Origin: Flavobacterium sp. KACC 22761
Lineage (GTDB): Bacteria; Bacteroidota; Bacteroidia; Flavobacteriales; Flavobacteriaceae
DNA length: 64,000 nucleotides
Direction: 5' to 3'
NCBI RefSeq assembly: GCF_034058155.1
Contig: NZ_CP139148.1
Span: 2,542,001-2,606,000, forward strand
The position numbers were made by a program, and so were the translations under genes. Shown piece after piece: positions 8,547-17,316 of the stretch; within the stretch, counting starts at the first letter, position 1; each line of letters starts with the position of its first letter. Below the pieces are notes generated by a model. That model saw only the letters and a list, made by a program, of their open reading frames with translations, did not search any database and was not told where the DNA came from.

Positions 8547-9509
8547 CTATTCAATAATCCCAATGGATCGAGAATGTTCAATTGCTTGACTGCTTTCTTT
8601 GAAATAACAAACAGAAACATCCAGTGTTTCTAGATTTTTCATGATTTTTTTAACTTCTTCTTTCTGAGATTTGCCAGTTTGCCTGATGTAAACCGCAATT
8701 ACAGTAACTGGAAATATTTTGCAGATTCTTTCATATAAAACAGGATCATGCTGTGAGTCATCGCCCAGTAAAATATATTTGAGATTAGGGTAAAACTCCA
8801 AAACATGTTTTATCTTTTCAAATTTGTGATCGTGATTGCCACGTCCGCTCATGAAAAAATCAGTGATACCTCTTTTAATGTCTTTCAGTAAAATAACTGC
8901 TCTCGGTAAATGATTGATTTTGGTAAACTGCACAATAAAACGATACAAATTCCATTCGCTGCTTGAAATATAAAAAAAAGCATTTACTTCTTCTTTATTT
9001 TTTCTTCCGGCCGAACTTAAAGCTTGATAATGTGCTACAACATCTTTAAAAACTTTTCGGTCATTTACATTTTTAAACAATAAAATATAAATTTTTCTGA
9101 AGATATTCTGTGTGTGCGAAATCAAAAAAGTATCATCAATATCAGAGATAATGCCCAGTTTTCCTGTGTGCGGATGTATGAAACTTCCTTTTGAAGTAAT
9201 ATTTTGTGAGTTATATTTAATGCTCACTTCGTAATTCATCCAACCAAAATGAGTTTCATTTTCAAGTGGAATGCAAAACTTAAAATGTCCGTCGTCTAAT
9301 GTTTTTGTATGGATTTCTTGGTTGCCATATTTCAAATAAACATCGAAATTTTTAATTGTTTTTATTCGAAACTGATTGATTATGGATTTTGCATTTTTTA
9401 GATTTTTCTTCTGAAAATCATATTCGTAGGTTCTTTTAAAAACGTGTCCCATTACAATTAATTCTTCTTCATTGGCATAGCCGCGATATAATTGTAAGAT
9501 TGGTTTCAT
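8547..9509 (-). CDS. App1-type phosphatidate phosphatase domain protein (DUF2183)
   Basis: 320 residues. The segment GIISDIDDTFLISHT near residues 118-132 is the DxDxT haloacid-dehalogenase catalytic motif characteristic of the App1 catalytic domain; further on come FFYISSSEWNLY and LLGDDSQHDPVLY, the conserved acidic motifs. The N-terminal third looks like a beta-sandwich. Yeast App1 removes the phosphate from phosphatidic acid; bacterial members are assumed to act on similar lipids. No signal peptide. It is divergent from the diacylglycerol-kinase-like gene with only about 60 bp between them. Confidence 0.85.
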   Translation of the reverse strand: MKPILQLYRGYANEEELIVMGHVFKRTYEYDFQKKNLKNAKSIINQFRIKTIKNFDVYLKYGNQEIHTKTLDDGHFKFCIPLENETHFGWMNYEVSIKYNSQNITSKGSFIHPHTGKLGIISDIDDTFLISHTQNIFRKIYILLFKNVNDRKVFKDVVAHYQALSSAGRKNKEEVNAFFYISSSEWNLYRFIVQFTKINHLPRAVILLKDIKRGITDFFMSGRGNHDHKFEKIKHVLEFYPNLKYILLGDDSQHDPVLYERICKIFPVTVIAVYIRQTGKSQKEEVKKIMKNLETLDVSVCYFKESSQAIEHSRSIGIIE

Positions 9510-9571
9510 TTATTACGTATATTTATGTAACTGTAAATTACTTAATTTAATTGGTTTTTAAAGCTAAAATT

Positions 9572-10441
9572 TTGAAAAAGAACATTCTATTCGTTGTAAA
9601 TCCCATTTCTGGCGACCTTGATAAAACTGATTTAATCGAGACGGTTCAGGAATTTGCGGCCATAAATCATTTTAATCTTGAAGTATATGAAACAACCGGA
9701 AAAAATGATTTGAGTGAAATCCAGAAAATTTATAATTCACTTTTTCCGGAACGAATTATTGTGGCGGGTGGTGACGGCACGATCAAAATGGTTGCCGAAG
9801 CGATGGAAGATTACGACATCATAATCGGGATTTTGCCAGCCGGTTCAGCAAACGGATTGTCAGTCGATTTGAATTTGCCTGTTGGAATAGAAGAAAACCT
9901 AAAAATCGCCTTTTTGAGTCATTATATCGAAATGGATATGATTTGCATCAATGGCAAAAAAAGCATTCATTTAAGCGATTTAGGCTTGAATGCCAATTTG
10001 GTAAAAAACTACGAGCAAAGCGATGTGCGTGGCTTTTGGGGATACGCCTTGCAGGCTTTTACAACTTTAACCGAATCTGAAGAACCTTTTGTGGCGACGA
10101 TTTCTGCCAATAATGAAATCGTGAAGCATACTGCCAGAATGATTGTAATAGCCAATTCACAAAAATATGGAACTGGTGTAATCATCAATCCAAATGGTGC
10201 TATGAATGATGGAAAATTCGAACTTGTAATTCTAAAAAACCTCGATTTATTATTGATTGGGAAAATTATCACCGGAAATATGCCAATAGACTCTGATGAC
10301 GTTGTGATTATTTCAACTGACAAAGCGAGTATTAAAACAGATTATCCAGTAAATTTTCAAATTGACGGCGAATATTGTGGCGCACAAACCGATTTAGATA
10401 TTTATATTTTGCACAAACAAATGAAAATTGCAGTGCCTTAA
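9572..10441 (+). CDS. Diacylglycerol/sphingosine kinase family lipid kinase (DagK/YegS-like)
   Basis: About 289 residues. The N-terminal KKNILFVVNPISG and the nucleotide-binding VAGGDGTIKMVAEAM followed by GILPAGSANGLSVDL are the DAGK catalytic-domain signatures. The C-terminal half is the beta-sandwich domain of this fold. These enzymes phosphorylate diacylglycerol or related lipids. No ATG start is available: TTG at 9551 and TTG at 9572 are both in frame, and 9572 is preferred because it gives the usual MKKNILFVVNP start. The gene is divergent from the App1-like phosphatase, which would perform the opposite reaction. Confidence 0.85.
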   Translation: MKKNILFVVNPISGDLDKTDLIETVQEFAAINHFNLEVYETTGKNDLSEIQKIYNSLFPERIIVAGGDGTIKMVAEAMEDYDIIIGILPAGSANGLSVDLNLPVGIEENLKIAFLSHYIEMDMICINGKKSIHLSDLGLNANLVKNYEQSDVRGFWGYALQAFTTLTESEEPFVATISANNEIVKHTARMIVIANSQKYGTGVIINPNGAMNDGKFELVILKNLDLLLIGKIITGNMPIDSDDVVIISTDKASIKTDYPVNFQIDGEYCGAQTDLDIYILHKQMKIAVP

Positions 10442-10461
10442 TTGCCATTGAAATTACATCG

Positions 10462-11607
10462 TTATTTAAACGGATTTCGTTCCTGCCATTCTGTTTTTGG
10501 TTCCAAATATTGAAATAATTTGGCAATATTATGATTGATCAAAGCGTTGCTATGTGTGATCAAGCCGTACATTTTTAGTGGTTTTGCACCTACAGAACTC
10601 TTTATTTCTAGTGCTGTTCTGGCAAATACAATTGCTTTAAAACCTTGATTAATTGAGTAGGCGATCATGTCATAAAGCATATTTAGATACAGCATTTTTT
10701 CACGTTGCAGATTTTCATCATAACCCAGAAAATACGTATCCATTACATTTCCATTCTTGATCAAGGTATTGAATCCGATTAGTTTTTCGTCCAAAAAATA
10801 ACCATAAAACAAAAAGCCATCTTTCATAATTTCTTTAAAAAAGCTGAAATGATTTCGCGCCAGAAAAAAAGTGTTGAAAGGTGCATTTTTTGCCACGTGA
10901 AAATATAAGTCATAAATAACATCTTCATACTGTTTGATATCAGTTAAAGACATTTTCTTTTTAATGATTCCTTCCGATTTTTTGCGGGCACGCTTGTATT
11001 GATCTCTATATTTTTTAGACAAAGCATCAATATAATCTTGCTCGTTTTTCCAATTTTCATTGATTTCAAAAACCATATTGGGCTGTGTCGAAAAAGTGTA
11101 ATTGTTTTTGAATTCAACCTGAAGCGGTTTTATTTCGGAAGCAGTAAAATCTTTAATGCTCGTAATATGCACTTTTTTGCCAGAAGCTCTTAAATCTTTT
11201 TTAAGCTGATTGATTGCTTTGTGAAGTGTTTTGACTGCTTTTGAAACTTCTGCATTCTTAGCAAAAGCAAAAGCATTTTGTCCCGTAAGCATATTATTGC
11301 CCACAAATAATACATGCGAAGCGAAATTTTTGAAAGCAAAATTGCGCACAGAAGTTTTTAAACATTGATCGCGTTCGCCAAAGGATTCCAACTTTTCAGC
11401 AAACAAAAACTGAGTCAGAGCAATTCCTACTAGTTTTTCTTCTTTAAAAATTCCAATAAAATGACAAATCATATTTACTGGACAAGAATTTTCCAGTACT
11501 TCGAGATATTCTCGCGTCAAAAAAATGTTTTCTGTTGCAAGCGAATTCCATTCCGACGGAAGTAAGGACGTTCGGTTATAGATTTGAAAGGAATAAGTTG
11601 TATTCAA
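10462..11607 (-). CDS. GNAT/FemAB-like acyltransferase fold protein (peptidogalycan biosynthesis-like family)
   Basis: 381 residues without signal peptide or membrane segments. The sequence has the tandem GNAT-fold look of the FemAB/DUF482 group: a first half with IGIFKEEKLVGIALTQF, and a second half with DALSKKYRDQYKRARKK, LFYGYFLDEKLIGFNTL and GFKAIVFARTALEIKSSVGA. Members are annotated as involved in cell-envelope or peptidoglycan biosynthesis, but the substrate is not established. It converges on the lipid kinase gene with only 20 bp between stops, and no terminator is visible there. Confidence 0.7.
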   Translation of the reverse strand: MNTTYSFQIYNRTSLLPSEWNSLATENIFLTREYLEVLENSCPVNMICHFIGIFKEEKLVGIALTQFLFAEKLESFGERDQCLKTSVRNFAFKNFASHVLFVGNNMLTGQNAFAFAKNAEVSKAVKTLHKAINQLKKDLRASGKKVHITSIKDFTASEIKPLQVEFKNNYTFSTQPNMVFEINENWKNEQDYIDALSKKYRDQYKRARKKSEGIIKKKMSLTDIKQYEDVIYDLYFHVAKNAPFNTFFLARNHFSFFKEIMKDGFLFYGYFLDEKLIGFNTLIKNGNVMDTYFLGYDENLQREKMLYLNMLYDMIAYSINQGFKAIVFARTALEIKSSVGAKPLKMYGLITHSNALINHNIAKLFQYLEPKTEWQERNPFK

Positions 11608-11680
11608 AAGTGTTTGCTAATTTTTTCAAAATTAGATAATATTTGCAATAACTTGTTTGCTTTAAGTTATTATTAAGAAA

Positions 11681-11711
11681 AACCCGTTTGAGTTTTGGTT
11701 TCAAACGGGTT
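11681..11711 (-). terminator. Intrinsic terminator after the DUF1761 gene
   Basis: AACCCGTTTGA / TCAAACGGGTT 11-bp perfect stem, followed on the minus strand by a T run, 15 bp past the DUF1761 stop. Confidence 0.85.
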
Positions 11712-11725
11712 CAGTATATATTGAT

Positions 11726-12214
11726 TTATGCATAAGCACAGATAACTCCGCCCATTAAAGCAAGAGTAACCATCCAGAAGCCTGCATGAATGAAAATATA
11801 TTTCCAAGATTTTCTTTCAAATAATCCATTAATTCCAATTATTGGAAGAGCAAAGAATAGACCTCCCATAAACCCGTGAAGCGCACCATGTTTAAAGGTG
11901 CGATAGGCAGTTCCATAATCAGCCATAAATGCAGCGAATGATGGTTTTGCATTAGCTAGCATTGGTGGTCCACCAACCATTCCAACTGCTCCAGATTGGT
12001 GAATGGTTAAAGCCATTAATATCATTGTAGCCATTAACGAAAAGATGTAAGTTAGCCCAAATATTTTGAGCATATTTCCCTTTTGAAGTTCTTCTTGTGT
12101 GAAATTGTTTTCTCTCATCCAGATTGTTCCGAATGTTTTTGGGTTGTACCAAATAAATCCAACGACAAGTGGTATTAAGGCAGCTCCAAATAATGCAATA
12201 AAGTTAATTTCCAT
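11726..12214 (-). CDS. DUF1761 family membrane protein
   Basis: 162 residues with four likely transmembrane helices. The N-terminal FGAALIPLVVGFIWYNPKTFG with WMRENNFT is typical of DUF1761 proteins, whose function is unknown. A glycine-rich loop (GAVGMVGGPPML) and the mid-segment GALHGFMGGLFFALPIIGINGLFERK follow. It is a monocistronic gene with its own terminator. Confidence 0.8.
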   Translation of the reverse strand: MEINFIALFGAALIPLVVGFIWYNPKTFGTIWMRENNFTQEELQKGNMLKIFGLTYIFSLMATMILMALTIHQSGAVGMVGGPPMLANAKPSFAAFMADYGTAYRTFKHGALHGFMGGLFFALPIIGINGLFERKSWKYIFIHAGFWMVTLALMGGVICAYA

Positions 12215-12395
12215 AATATGAGGTTTTTAGAATTAGTTGAGTCAAATTTAGTTAAAAAAAGGACTGAATTTACATTTCTATGTTAAGTAGTAAAAAGGTT
12301 GTTAATTGATTTTTTATTAACACTTTATCGACAATTAGTGCATTATATCTAGATAATTATATAATTTTATACCCGTAACAAACCCCAAATCTGTT

Positions 12396-13292
12396 ATGAA
12401 AAGCTTTATTACTTTTTTTTTAGCATTCGCTTTTTCACTCAGTTCTTTTGCAGATACTGTTTCAGATAAAGAGAAAGAAGCTTTAATAAAATTATATCAT
12501 GCAACGAATGGTTTGCAATGGAAAACAAAGTGGGATTTATCGCTTTCTGTTTCGACATGGTATGGCGTTCGTGCTGAAAACGGAAAAGTAGTAGCTTTAG
12601 ATTTATCAAATAATAACCTGCAAGGCGAATTGCCTGTGGAGTTTTTTGATTTGATAAATTTGGTTCAGGTTAATTTTCAGAAAAATAAATTAGAAGGAAA
12701 TTTGCCAGACCAGATTCAGAATCTCAAAGAACTTGAAGTTTTAAATGTTTCTGACAATAATTTCTCAGGAGAAATTCCTGCAGCAATTTGTGAGTTGCAA
12801 AAACTGAAAGACTTGGAGCTTTTTATGAATAAAATTTCAGGAGAACTGCCTAAAGATCTTGGGAAATTAAAACAGCTGGAAGTTCTTGCCTTGTTTAATA
12901 ATGAAATTCAAGGCGCGTTGCCAAGTTCTATTTACAAAATTTCGACCCTAAAAACATTGCTTTTAAATGGCAATAAATTATCGGGTAATTTGAGTAGGGA
13001 AATTGCGAATTTTAGAGCTTTGGAAAACTTGAGCTTGTTTGACAACAGTTTTGAAGGAGAAATTCCGGACGGACTTGGAAAGCTGCAGCATCTTTCTGAA
13101 ATGAATCTTTCCTATAATAAATTTAAAGGAGGAGTTTCTAGAAAAATAGCGGTATTAGATGCTTTAAATATGACAATGTTTGATGAAAACGGAAATCTGT
13201 TTTTATTAGAAATAAATACTGAGAGACAAAAAATATTACCGAAAATTAATCGTGCTTATGGAATGAATTTTACTCTGAAAAAAGTTGATTAA
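12396..13292 (+). CDS. Secreted leucine-rich-repeat protein (plant-type LRR)
   Basis: 298 residues with a signal peptide (MKSFITFFLAFAFSLSSFA). About eight 23-24-residue repeats of the type LxxLxxLxLxxNxLxGxIPxxL run from about residue 50 to 270, e.g. ELEVLNVSDNNFSGEIP. The N-terminal KEALIKLYHATNGLQWKTKWD is the cap found in bacterial and plant LRR proteins of this type. No T9SS sorting domain is visible at the C-terminus (YGMNFTLKKVD), so it may stay in the periplasm. Likely a protein- or glycan-binding surface; the ligand is unknown. Confidence 0.85.
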   Translation: MKSFITFFLAFAFSLSSFADTVSDKEKEALIKLYHATNGLQWKTKWDLSLSVSTWYGVRAENGKVVALDLSNNNLQGELPVEFFDLINLVQVNFQKNKLEGNLPDQIQNLKELEVLNVSDNNFSGEIPAAICELQKLKDLELFMNKISGELPKDLGKLKQLEVLALFNNEIQGALPSSIYKISTLKTLLLNGNKLSGNLSREIANFRALENLSLFDNSFEGEIPDGLGKLQHLSEMNLSYNKFKGGVSRKIAVLDALNMTMFDENGNLFLLEINTERQKILPKINRAYGMNFTLKKVD

Positions 13293-13312
13293 ATATATTT
13301 AGTTAATTGCCG

Positions 13313-13341
13313 AAAACCGTAATTCGTTACGGTTTTTTTTG
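13313..13341 (+). terminator. Intrinsic terminator after the LRR gene
   Basis: AAAACCGTAA / TTACGGTTTT stem closed by a TTCG tetraloop and followed by T8. Confidence 0.92.
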
Positions 13342-13366
13342 TTTCTTTTTTTGCGATTTATTGTTT

Positions 13367-13374
13367 TAACTTTG
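13367..13374 (+). promoter_or_regulatory. Candidate -7 box for the 101-residue protein gene
   Basis: TAACTTTG fits TAnnTTTG; a TTG 25 bp upstream (13339-13341) overlaps the preceding terminator T-run. The distance to the start codon is about 110 bp. Confidence 0.35.
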
Positions 13375-13484
13375 TGAAAATATTTTAAAAATCTTTTAGT
13401 TTTTTTCTTTAACTTTAAAATTAGATTCGGTCATTTGGCTGAAGCCGGAAAGAGAAAAATAATTAACCTTTTAATGTTAAAATT

Positions 13485-13790
13485 ATGACACTGCAATATC
13501 AAGGCGAAGAATACGGAAAACCAACGACATTTACGTTAAGAATCATTGGAAACAATTTGTCAAAAAGTAGTTCAAATTATCAAATTGATCTTTTGGTAGG
13601 AGATAAAAAATTGCCAACTTTTACAACTGAAATTCATCAAAGTCTTTCTAATTGCTTGAAAGAGATTTATTTGTTTAGAAAACACCACGGAATCAAATTT
13701 GACGCTGCTTCAGAGAAAATAGTTTCGCTTTATGTTCCTTACGATAGAGTTTTGTTCAACTATAATAAATACGCTTTGTTTAGAGCTTAA
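13485..13790 (+). CDS. Small conserved-looking protein of unknown function
   Basis: 101 residues, no signal peptide, no membrane helix, no recognised motif. It is predicted mixed alpha/beta, with a short basic helix (LKEIYLFRKHHGIKF). It is a plausible gene because it has a promoter-like box upstream, an A-rich ribosome-binding region (TTAAAATT) before the ATG, balanced amino-acid composition and a terminator directly after it. Function not recognised. Confidence 0.7.
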   Translation: MTLQYQGEEYGKPTTFTLRIIGNNLSKSSSNYQIDLLVGDKKLPTFTTEIHQSLSNCLKEIYLFRKHHGIKFDAASEKIVSLYVPYDRVLFNYNKYALFRA

Positions 13791-13810
13791 GTTCAAACTT
13801 AAAATAAAAC

Positions 13811-13842
13811 AAAAAGACCGTTCATTTGAACGGTCTTTTTGT
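13811..13842. terminator. Bidirectional terminator between convergent genes
   Basis: AAAAAGACCGTTCA / TGAACGGTCTTTTT, a 14-bp perfect inverted repeat with T runs on both strands, lying between the small plus-strand gene and the acyltransferase gene. Confidence 0.92.
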
Positions 13843-13857
13843 TTTAGAAGCAAGAAG

Positions 13858-14940
13858 CTAAAAGGATTGTTTTAGTTTTCTTTTTTCAGTCAAATATTTT
13901 CGGATTGGTGTATCAATATAGGTCATGACAAGATAAGCGAAGCCAAGTAAAACTATTGTTCCTACCGCAACGACTGTGTATAATTTCAGACCAGTAAGCT
14001 TATATTCGAGATTGTATGAAGCAAATATCCACATAGCGAAATAATGCGTCATGTATAATGGATACGATATATTTCCTGAGAAAATGCAAATTTTTTCTGT
14101 TCTTTCAGAAGTTACTGCGCCAGCTCCCAAAGCGACTATTAGTGGGTAGTAAAACAATACAATAAGTGGTTCTGTAATAAAATTTAAATCTGGATTGAAT
14201 GGATAGATGAAGGTTGGAAATAAAAGAATTGAAAGTCCAATGAATCCAAGCTTTGAAGGAATAATCCATTTAAATCTATAAACCGCCATTCCTGCTAAAA
14301 AACAATAGGAAATACGTGCAGCGCCATGCCAAAAAGTATCGCCACCCCAGCCGCCTGAAATGCCTTTTGCATGAACAGAAACACAAACCAGCGCAATTCC
14401 TGCGATGAAAGTCAGCAAAAGAATTATTTTGCGAGACAAACGATATAAGAATATGCAGTAAAAAATATTAGCAATATATTCCCAAAATAAAGACCAAGCC
14501 GGTGCATTCAATCCGAAATTGTTGTAAAAACGTTCTTTCATTATTGGAAGCGGAATCAGTAACATCGAACAAATAAATAGGAGCAAAATTTCAAAAAAAC
14601 TTCTGCCTCCAGTATCACCGAATGGCAAAGCAAAATATCCAATCAAGCCTAGAATTGATCCTAAAATAACCAATGGATGCAATCGGATTAAACGCAATTT
14701 CAAAAATTCAACAGCGCCAATTTTCCCGATTCTATCATCGTAGGCATACGCAATAACAAATCCTGAGAGGCAAAAGAAAAAATCGACGGCGAGGAAACTA
14801 TGTGCGAATAAATTTTTGGTATAATCAGAAATTGCGATTTCTAAAAAATGATAAATTACTACGGCTATTGCAGCAACACCTCTTAATCCGTCCAGAATTT
14901 GAAAATGTTGTTTAGGTTTAATTGGCTCAGAATCGTTCAT
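13858..14940 (-). CDS. Membrane acyltransferase, acyltransferase_3 (OafA/YrhL-like) family
   Basis: 360 residues with about ten transmembrane helices. The N-terminal LDGLRGVAAIAVVIYHF and FLAVDFFFCLSGFVIAYAY blocks are signatures of the family, which transfers acyl groups to sugars of O-antigen, exopolysaccharide or peptidoglycan. The acceptor cannot be read from the sequence. It lies 58 bp downstream of the ThuA gene on the same strand, so the two may be co-transcribed. It ends at the bidirectional terminator. Confidence 0.85.
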   Translation of the reverse strand: MNDSEPIKPKQHFQILDGLRGVAAIAVVIYHFLEIAISDYTKNLFAHSFLAVDFFFCLSGFVIAYAYDDRIGKIGAVEFLKLRLIRLHPLVILGSILGLIGYFALPFGDTGGRSFFEILLLFICSMLLIPLPIMKERFYNNFGLNAPAWSLFWEYIANIFYCIFLYRLSRKIILLLTFIAGIALVCVSVHAKGISGGWGGDTFWHGAARISYCFLAGMAVYRFKWIIPSKLGFIGLSILLFPTFIYPFNPDLNFITEPLIVLFYYPLIVALGAGAVTSERTEKICIFSGNISYPLYMTHYFAMWIFASYNLEYKLTGLKLYTVVAVGTIVLLGFAYLVMTYIDTPIRKYLTEKRKLKQSF

Positions 14941-14998
14941 GTAAAGTTGGGTTGTAAATTAAAATTGTATGATAATATTTTATTCCTTTTTGTTAAGT

Positions 14999-15763
14999 TT
15001 ATTTCCCCATTGCATACATAATTCCTCCAAGCAAATGCTGTACAAAAAGCGGATCGCTGTAACTTTCAGGGCTATGTCCTAATGCGGTATAAAATGCTCT
15101 TCCTCCATCATAATCATGATACCACGCGAGAGGATGGTTATTGCCGTGTTTTCCGCCATTATATGATGATTCGTCAATCTTTATGAGCACTTTTACATTG
15201 GGATTTAAATATTTGAAATTGTACCATTCGTCTTTTCTTTCCCAAATTTCAGGCAAATGTTTGGTTGATGGATGTTTATGATCCACGACAATAAGTTTCG
15301 CGTTTTGAGGCTCTGGATGACCTTCAAAAATACCGCCGATCATTTTGGTGTACCAATCCCAATCGGGTTCACAATTTGTAGCAGAATGAATGCCCACAAA
15401 ACCGTTTCCTTTTTCAATAAATTGCTGCAAAGCTAATTTTTGTTCTTCGCCTAAAACATTACCCGAAGCACTTAGGAATATTACAGCTTGATATTTTTTC
15501 AAATTTTTAGAATTAATTGCCAATGAATCTTCAGTCGCATCTACTAAAAAGTTATTTTCTGATCCTAATTTTTTAATGGCAGCAATTCCTGCTGGAATGC
15601 TTTCATGTCTGAAACCATTTGTTTTAGAAAAAATCAAGACTTTTTTTGTTTTTCCAGAATTGATCGGTGCTGTGTTTTTTTGATAAAAAGAGACTAAAAA
15701 ACAACTCAGCAGCACAATTGCAATGCATGAAATTGATTTTTTTATGGAAGGCAAAATATTCAT
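14999..15763 (-). CDS. ThuA-like domain protein (class I glutamine-amidotransferase-like fold), secreted
   Basis: 254 residues from the chosen start at 15763, which gives a proper N-terminal signal (MNILPSIKKSISCIAIVLLS); an upstream ATG at 15841 would put 26 non-signal residues in front and is unlikely. Typical ThuA stretches: KVLIFSKTNGFRHESIPAG, GNGFVGIHSATNCEPDWDW, and HPLAWYHDYDGGRAFYTALGHSPESY. ThuA-type domains are linked to sugar utilisation and often occur with sugar dehydrogenases or hydrolases; no catalytic role is firmly established. It is separated from the peptidoglycan operon by a strong terminator. Confidence 0.85.
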   Translation of the reverse strand: MNILPSIKKSISCIAIVLLSCFLVSFYQKNTAPINSGKTKKVLIFSKTNGFRHESIPAGIAAIKKLGSENNFLVDATEDSLAINSKNLKKYQAVIFLSASGNVLGEEQKLALQQFIEKGNGFVGIHSATNCEPDWDWYTKMIGGIFEGHPEPQNAKLIVVDHKHPSTKHLPEIWERKDEWYNFKYLNPNVKVLIKIDESSYNGGKHGNNHPLAWYHDYDGGRAFYTALGHSPESYSDPLFVQHLLGGIMYAMGK

Positions 15764-15869
15764 TTTGAAAGTTTTTATTTTTGGGAAGATAGAAAAATAA
15801 TTAATTCCGTTGAGAAATATTTTGTGCTGAATGCCACACAAAAAAGATATTTTGTAGAAAAAATGATGT

Positions 15870-15908
15870 CAAAAACAAAAAAAGCTTCAAGTATTCTTGA
15901 AGCTTTTT
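15870..15908 (-). terminator. Terminator of the minus-strand peptidoglycan-utilisation operon
   Basis: AAAGCTTCAAG / CTTGAAGCTTT, an 11-bp perfect stem with a 4-nt loop; on the minus strand it is followed by a long T-rich run. It marks the likely end of the susC-to-nagX transcript. Confidence 0.9.
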
Positions 15909-15961
15909 AAATAACTAACACAAACAGAAATTTAAATTTGCTTATCGTTACGCAGTAACTT

Positions 15962-17233
15962 TTAAACTTTAAAAATCAGTTTCTTTTTATAGAAAATCCA
16001 CAAAATAATAGACCAGAAAACGGCATACAACAAAGCATAAGCCAGCGATGCATTCAATGGGTTTTCGAAACATGGAGCGAGTCCGTGTTTATAGATATAA
16101 GTTTGAAAGCTGATTTCTTCTCCAGCAGTTTCTGGATTGGCAATTTTTATAGCGCTTAAAACTCTCGGAATTATTCCAGAAAAGAAAAATACAATCATTG
16201 GGTTTACGCCCCAAATCAAGAACAATTTGGTCCATTTCTTGTATCCTTGAATATCGATTATGTAATATAAAATCGTTAAACAGATTGTCGCAATTCCGGC
16301 CGTATATAAAACGTAAGAACTTGTCCAAAGCGATTTGTTGATAGGGAAAAAGATGTTCCAAAACAAACCTCCAATTAATAAAACGGTTCCTGTAATAGCC
16401 GTTTTTTTCACAATTTCGATTTTGTCAATTGACAAGTTCAAAAGCTGTCCAATGTACATTCCTAAAATTCCAGTTCCGATTGCAGGCAACGTACTCAAAA
16501 TTCCTTCCGGATCCCAAGTTTTAGACGATGCCCATAAATGACCGTTTAAAAGTGTATCGTCGATCCAAGCAGCTAAATTTGTTCCTTTGTCGAAATTCGC
16601 AGTGCCAAATCCCGGAACGGGAACAAAAGCCATCAAAAGCCAATATCCAATTAATAGTGTCGCTAAAACTAAAAGTTGTGTTTTTAAATTTGTCTTTAAA
16701 TACAAAATAGAGGTGAAGAAATACACAATTGCAATTCGCTGCAAAACGCCCGGAATTCGTGTATCTTCAAAATGTTCCAAGCCACTAAAAGCTAGAGAAA
16801 GCAATAGGATGAAAATTCCAACTGCAAGAATGGTTTTCACTTTCATTGAAAAGTTTCCTAATAGTGCATAAGCAACTCCAAAAGCAATAACCAATCTCAC
16901 GCCTAACAACGGAATTCCTTCTAAACCAAATAAATGAATTCTGCTGAAAATGCTTAAAAACAATCCCAAACAGAAAATTCGAAGTGAGCGAACTAAGATT
17001 TTATTGAAAGTACTTCCGTCAAACTGTTTTACGGGCATTGCGAAAGGTATTGCAGTTCCCATTATAAAAACGAAAAACGGGAAAACTAAATCGGTAGGAG
17101 TACAGCCGTGCCATTCAGCGTGTTCTAAAGGCGCATAAATAGAATCCCAGCTTCCTGGATTATTGACAATCGTCATTAAGAAGATGGTAAATCCTCTAAA
17201 GACATCGAGTGAGGTTAAACGTTCTTTTGTCAT
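15962..17233 (-). CDS. DUF5009 / heparan-alpha-glucosaminide N-acetyltransferase-like membrane protein (NagX-like)
   Basis: 423 residues with about eleven transmembrane helices. It opens with LTSLDVFRGFTIFLMTIVN and HGCTPTDLVFPFFVFIMG, the hallmark of the HGSNAT/DUF5009 group. Members called NagX are repeatedly found in N-acetylglucosamine catabolic operons; whether they acetylate amino sugars across the membrane or transport them is unresolved. It is the last gene of the minus-strand operon, 83 bp after the NagZ-fusion gene and just before the terminator, which supports an amino-sugar role. Confidence 0.82.
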   Translation of the reverse strand: MTKERLTSLDVFRGFTIFLMTIVNNPGSWDSIYAPLEHAEWHGCTPTDLVFPFFVFIMGTAIPFAMPVKQFDGSTFNKILVRSLRIFCLGLFLSIFSRIHLFGLEGIPLLGVRLVIAFGVAYALLGNFSMKVKTILAVGIFILLLSLAFSGLEHFEDTRIPGVLQRIAIVYFFTSILYLKTNLKTQLLVLATLLIGYWLLMAFVPVPGFGTANFDKGTNLAAWIDDTLLNGHLWASSKTWDPEGILSTLPAIGTGILGMYIGQLLNLSIDKIEIVKKTAITGTVLLIGGLFWNIFFPINKSLWTSSYVLYTAGIATICLTILYYIIDIQGYKKWTKLFLIWGVNPMIVFFFSGIIPRVLSAIKIANPETAGEEISFQTYIYKHGLAPCFENPLNASLAYALLYAVFWSIILWIFYKKKLIFKV

Positions 17234-17237
17234 TGGG

Positions 17238-17316
17238 TTTTATGGTTTATGGTTGATAGTTTATGGTTGATGGTTTGGAGTTTATAGTTTGGAATTTGGA
17301 ATTTAAAATTTGGAGT
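17238..17316. repeat. Degenerate short tandem repeat between nagZ-fusion and nagX-like genes
   Basis: About 80 bp of imperfect GTTTATGGTTGAT-like and GGAATTTGGA-like units. It reads as low-complexity slipped repeats and fills the whole intergenic gap inside an otherwise compact operon. Confidence 0.6.

Noticed and set aside
16335..17138. Several antisense frames of 60-94 codons opposite the NagX-like gene
   Set aside because: They follow from codon usage of the membrane protein on the other strand, with no start signals or recognisable content.
17238..17316. Short repeats considered as a CRISPR array
   Set aside because: Units are degenerate, directly abutting and without unique spacers; no cas genes in the window.
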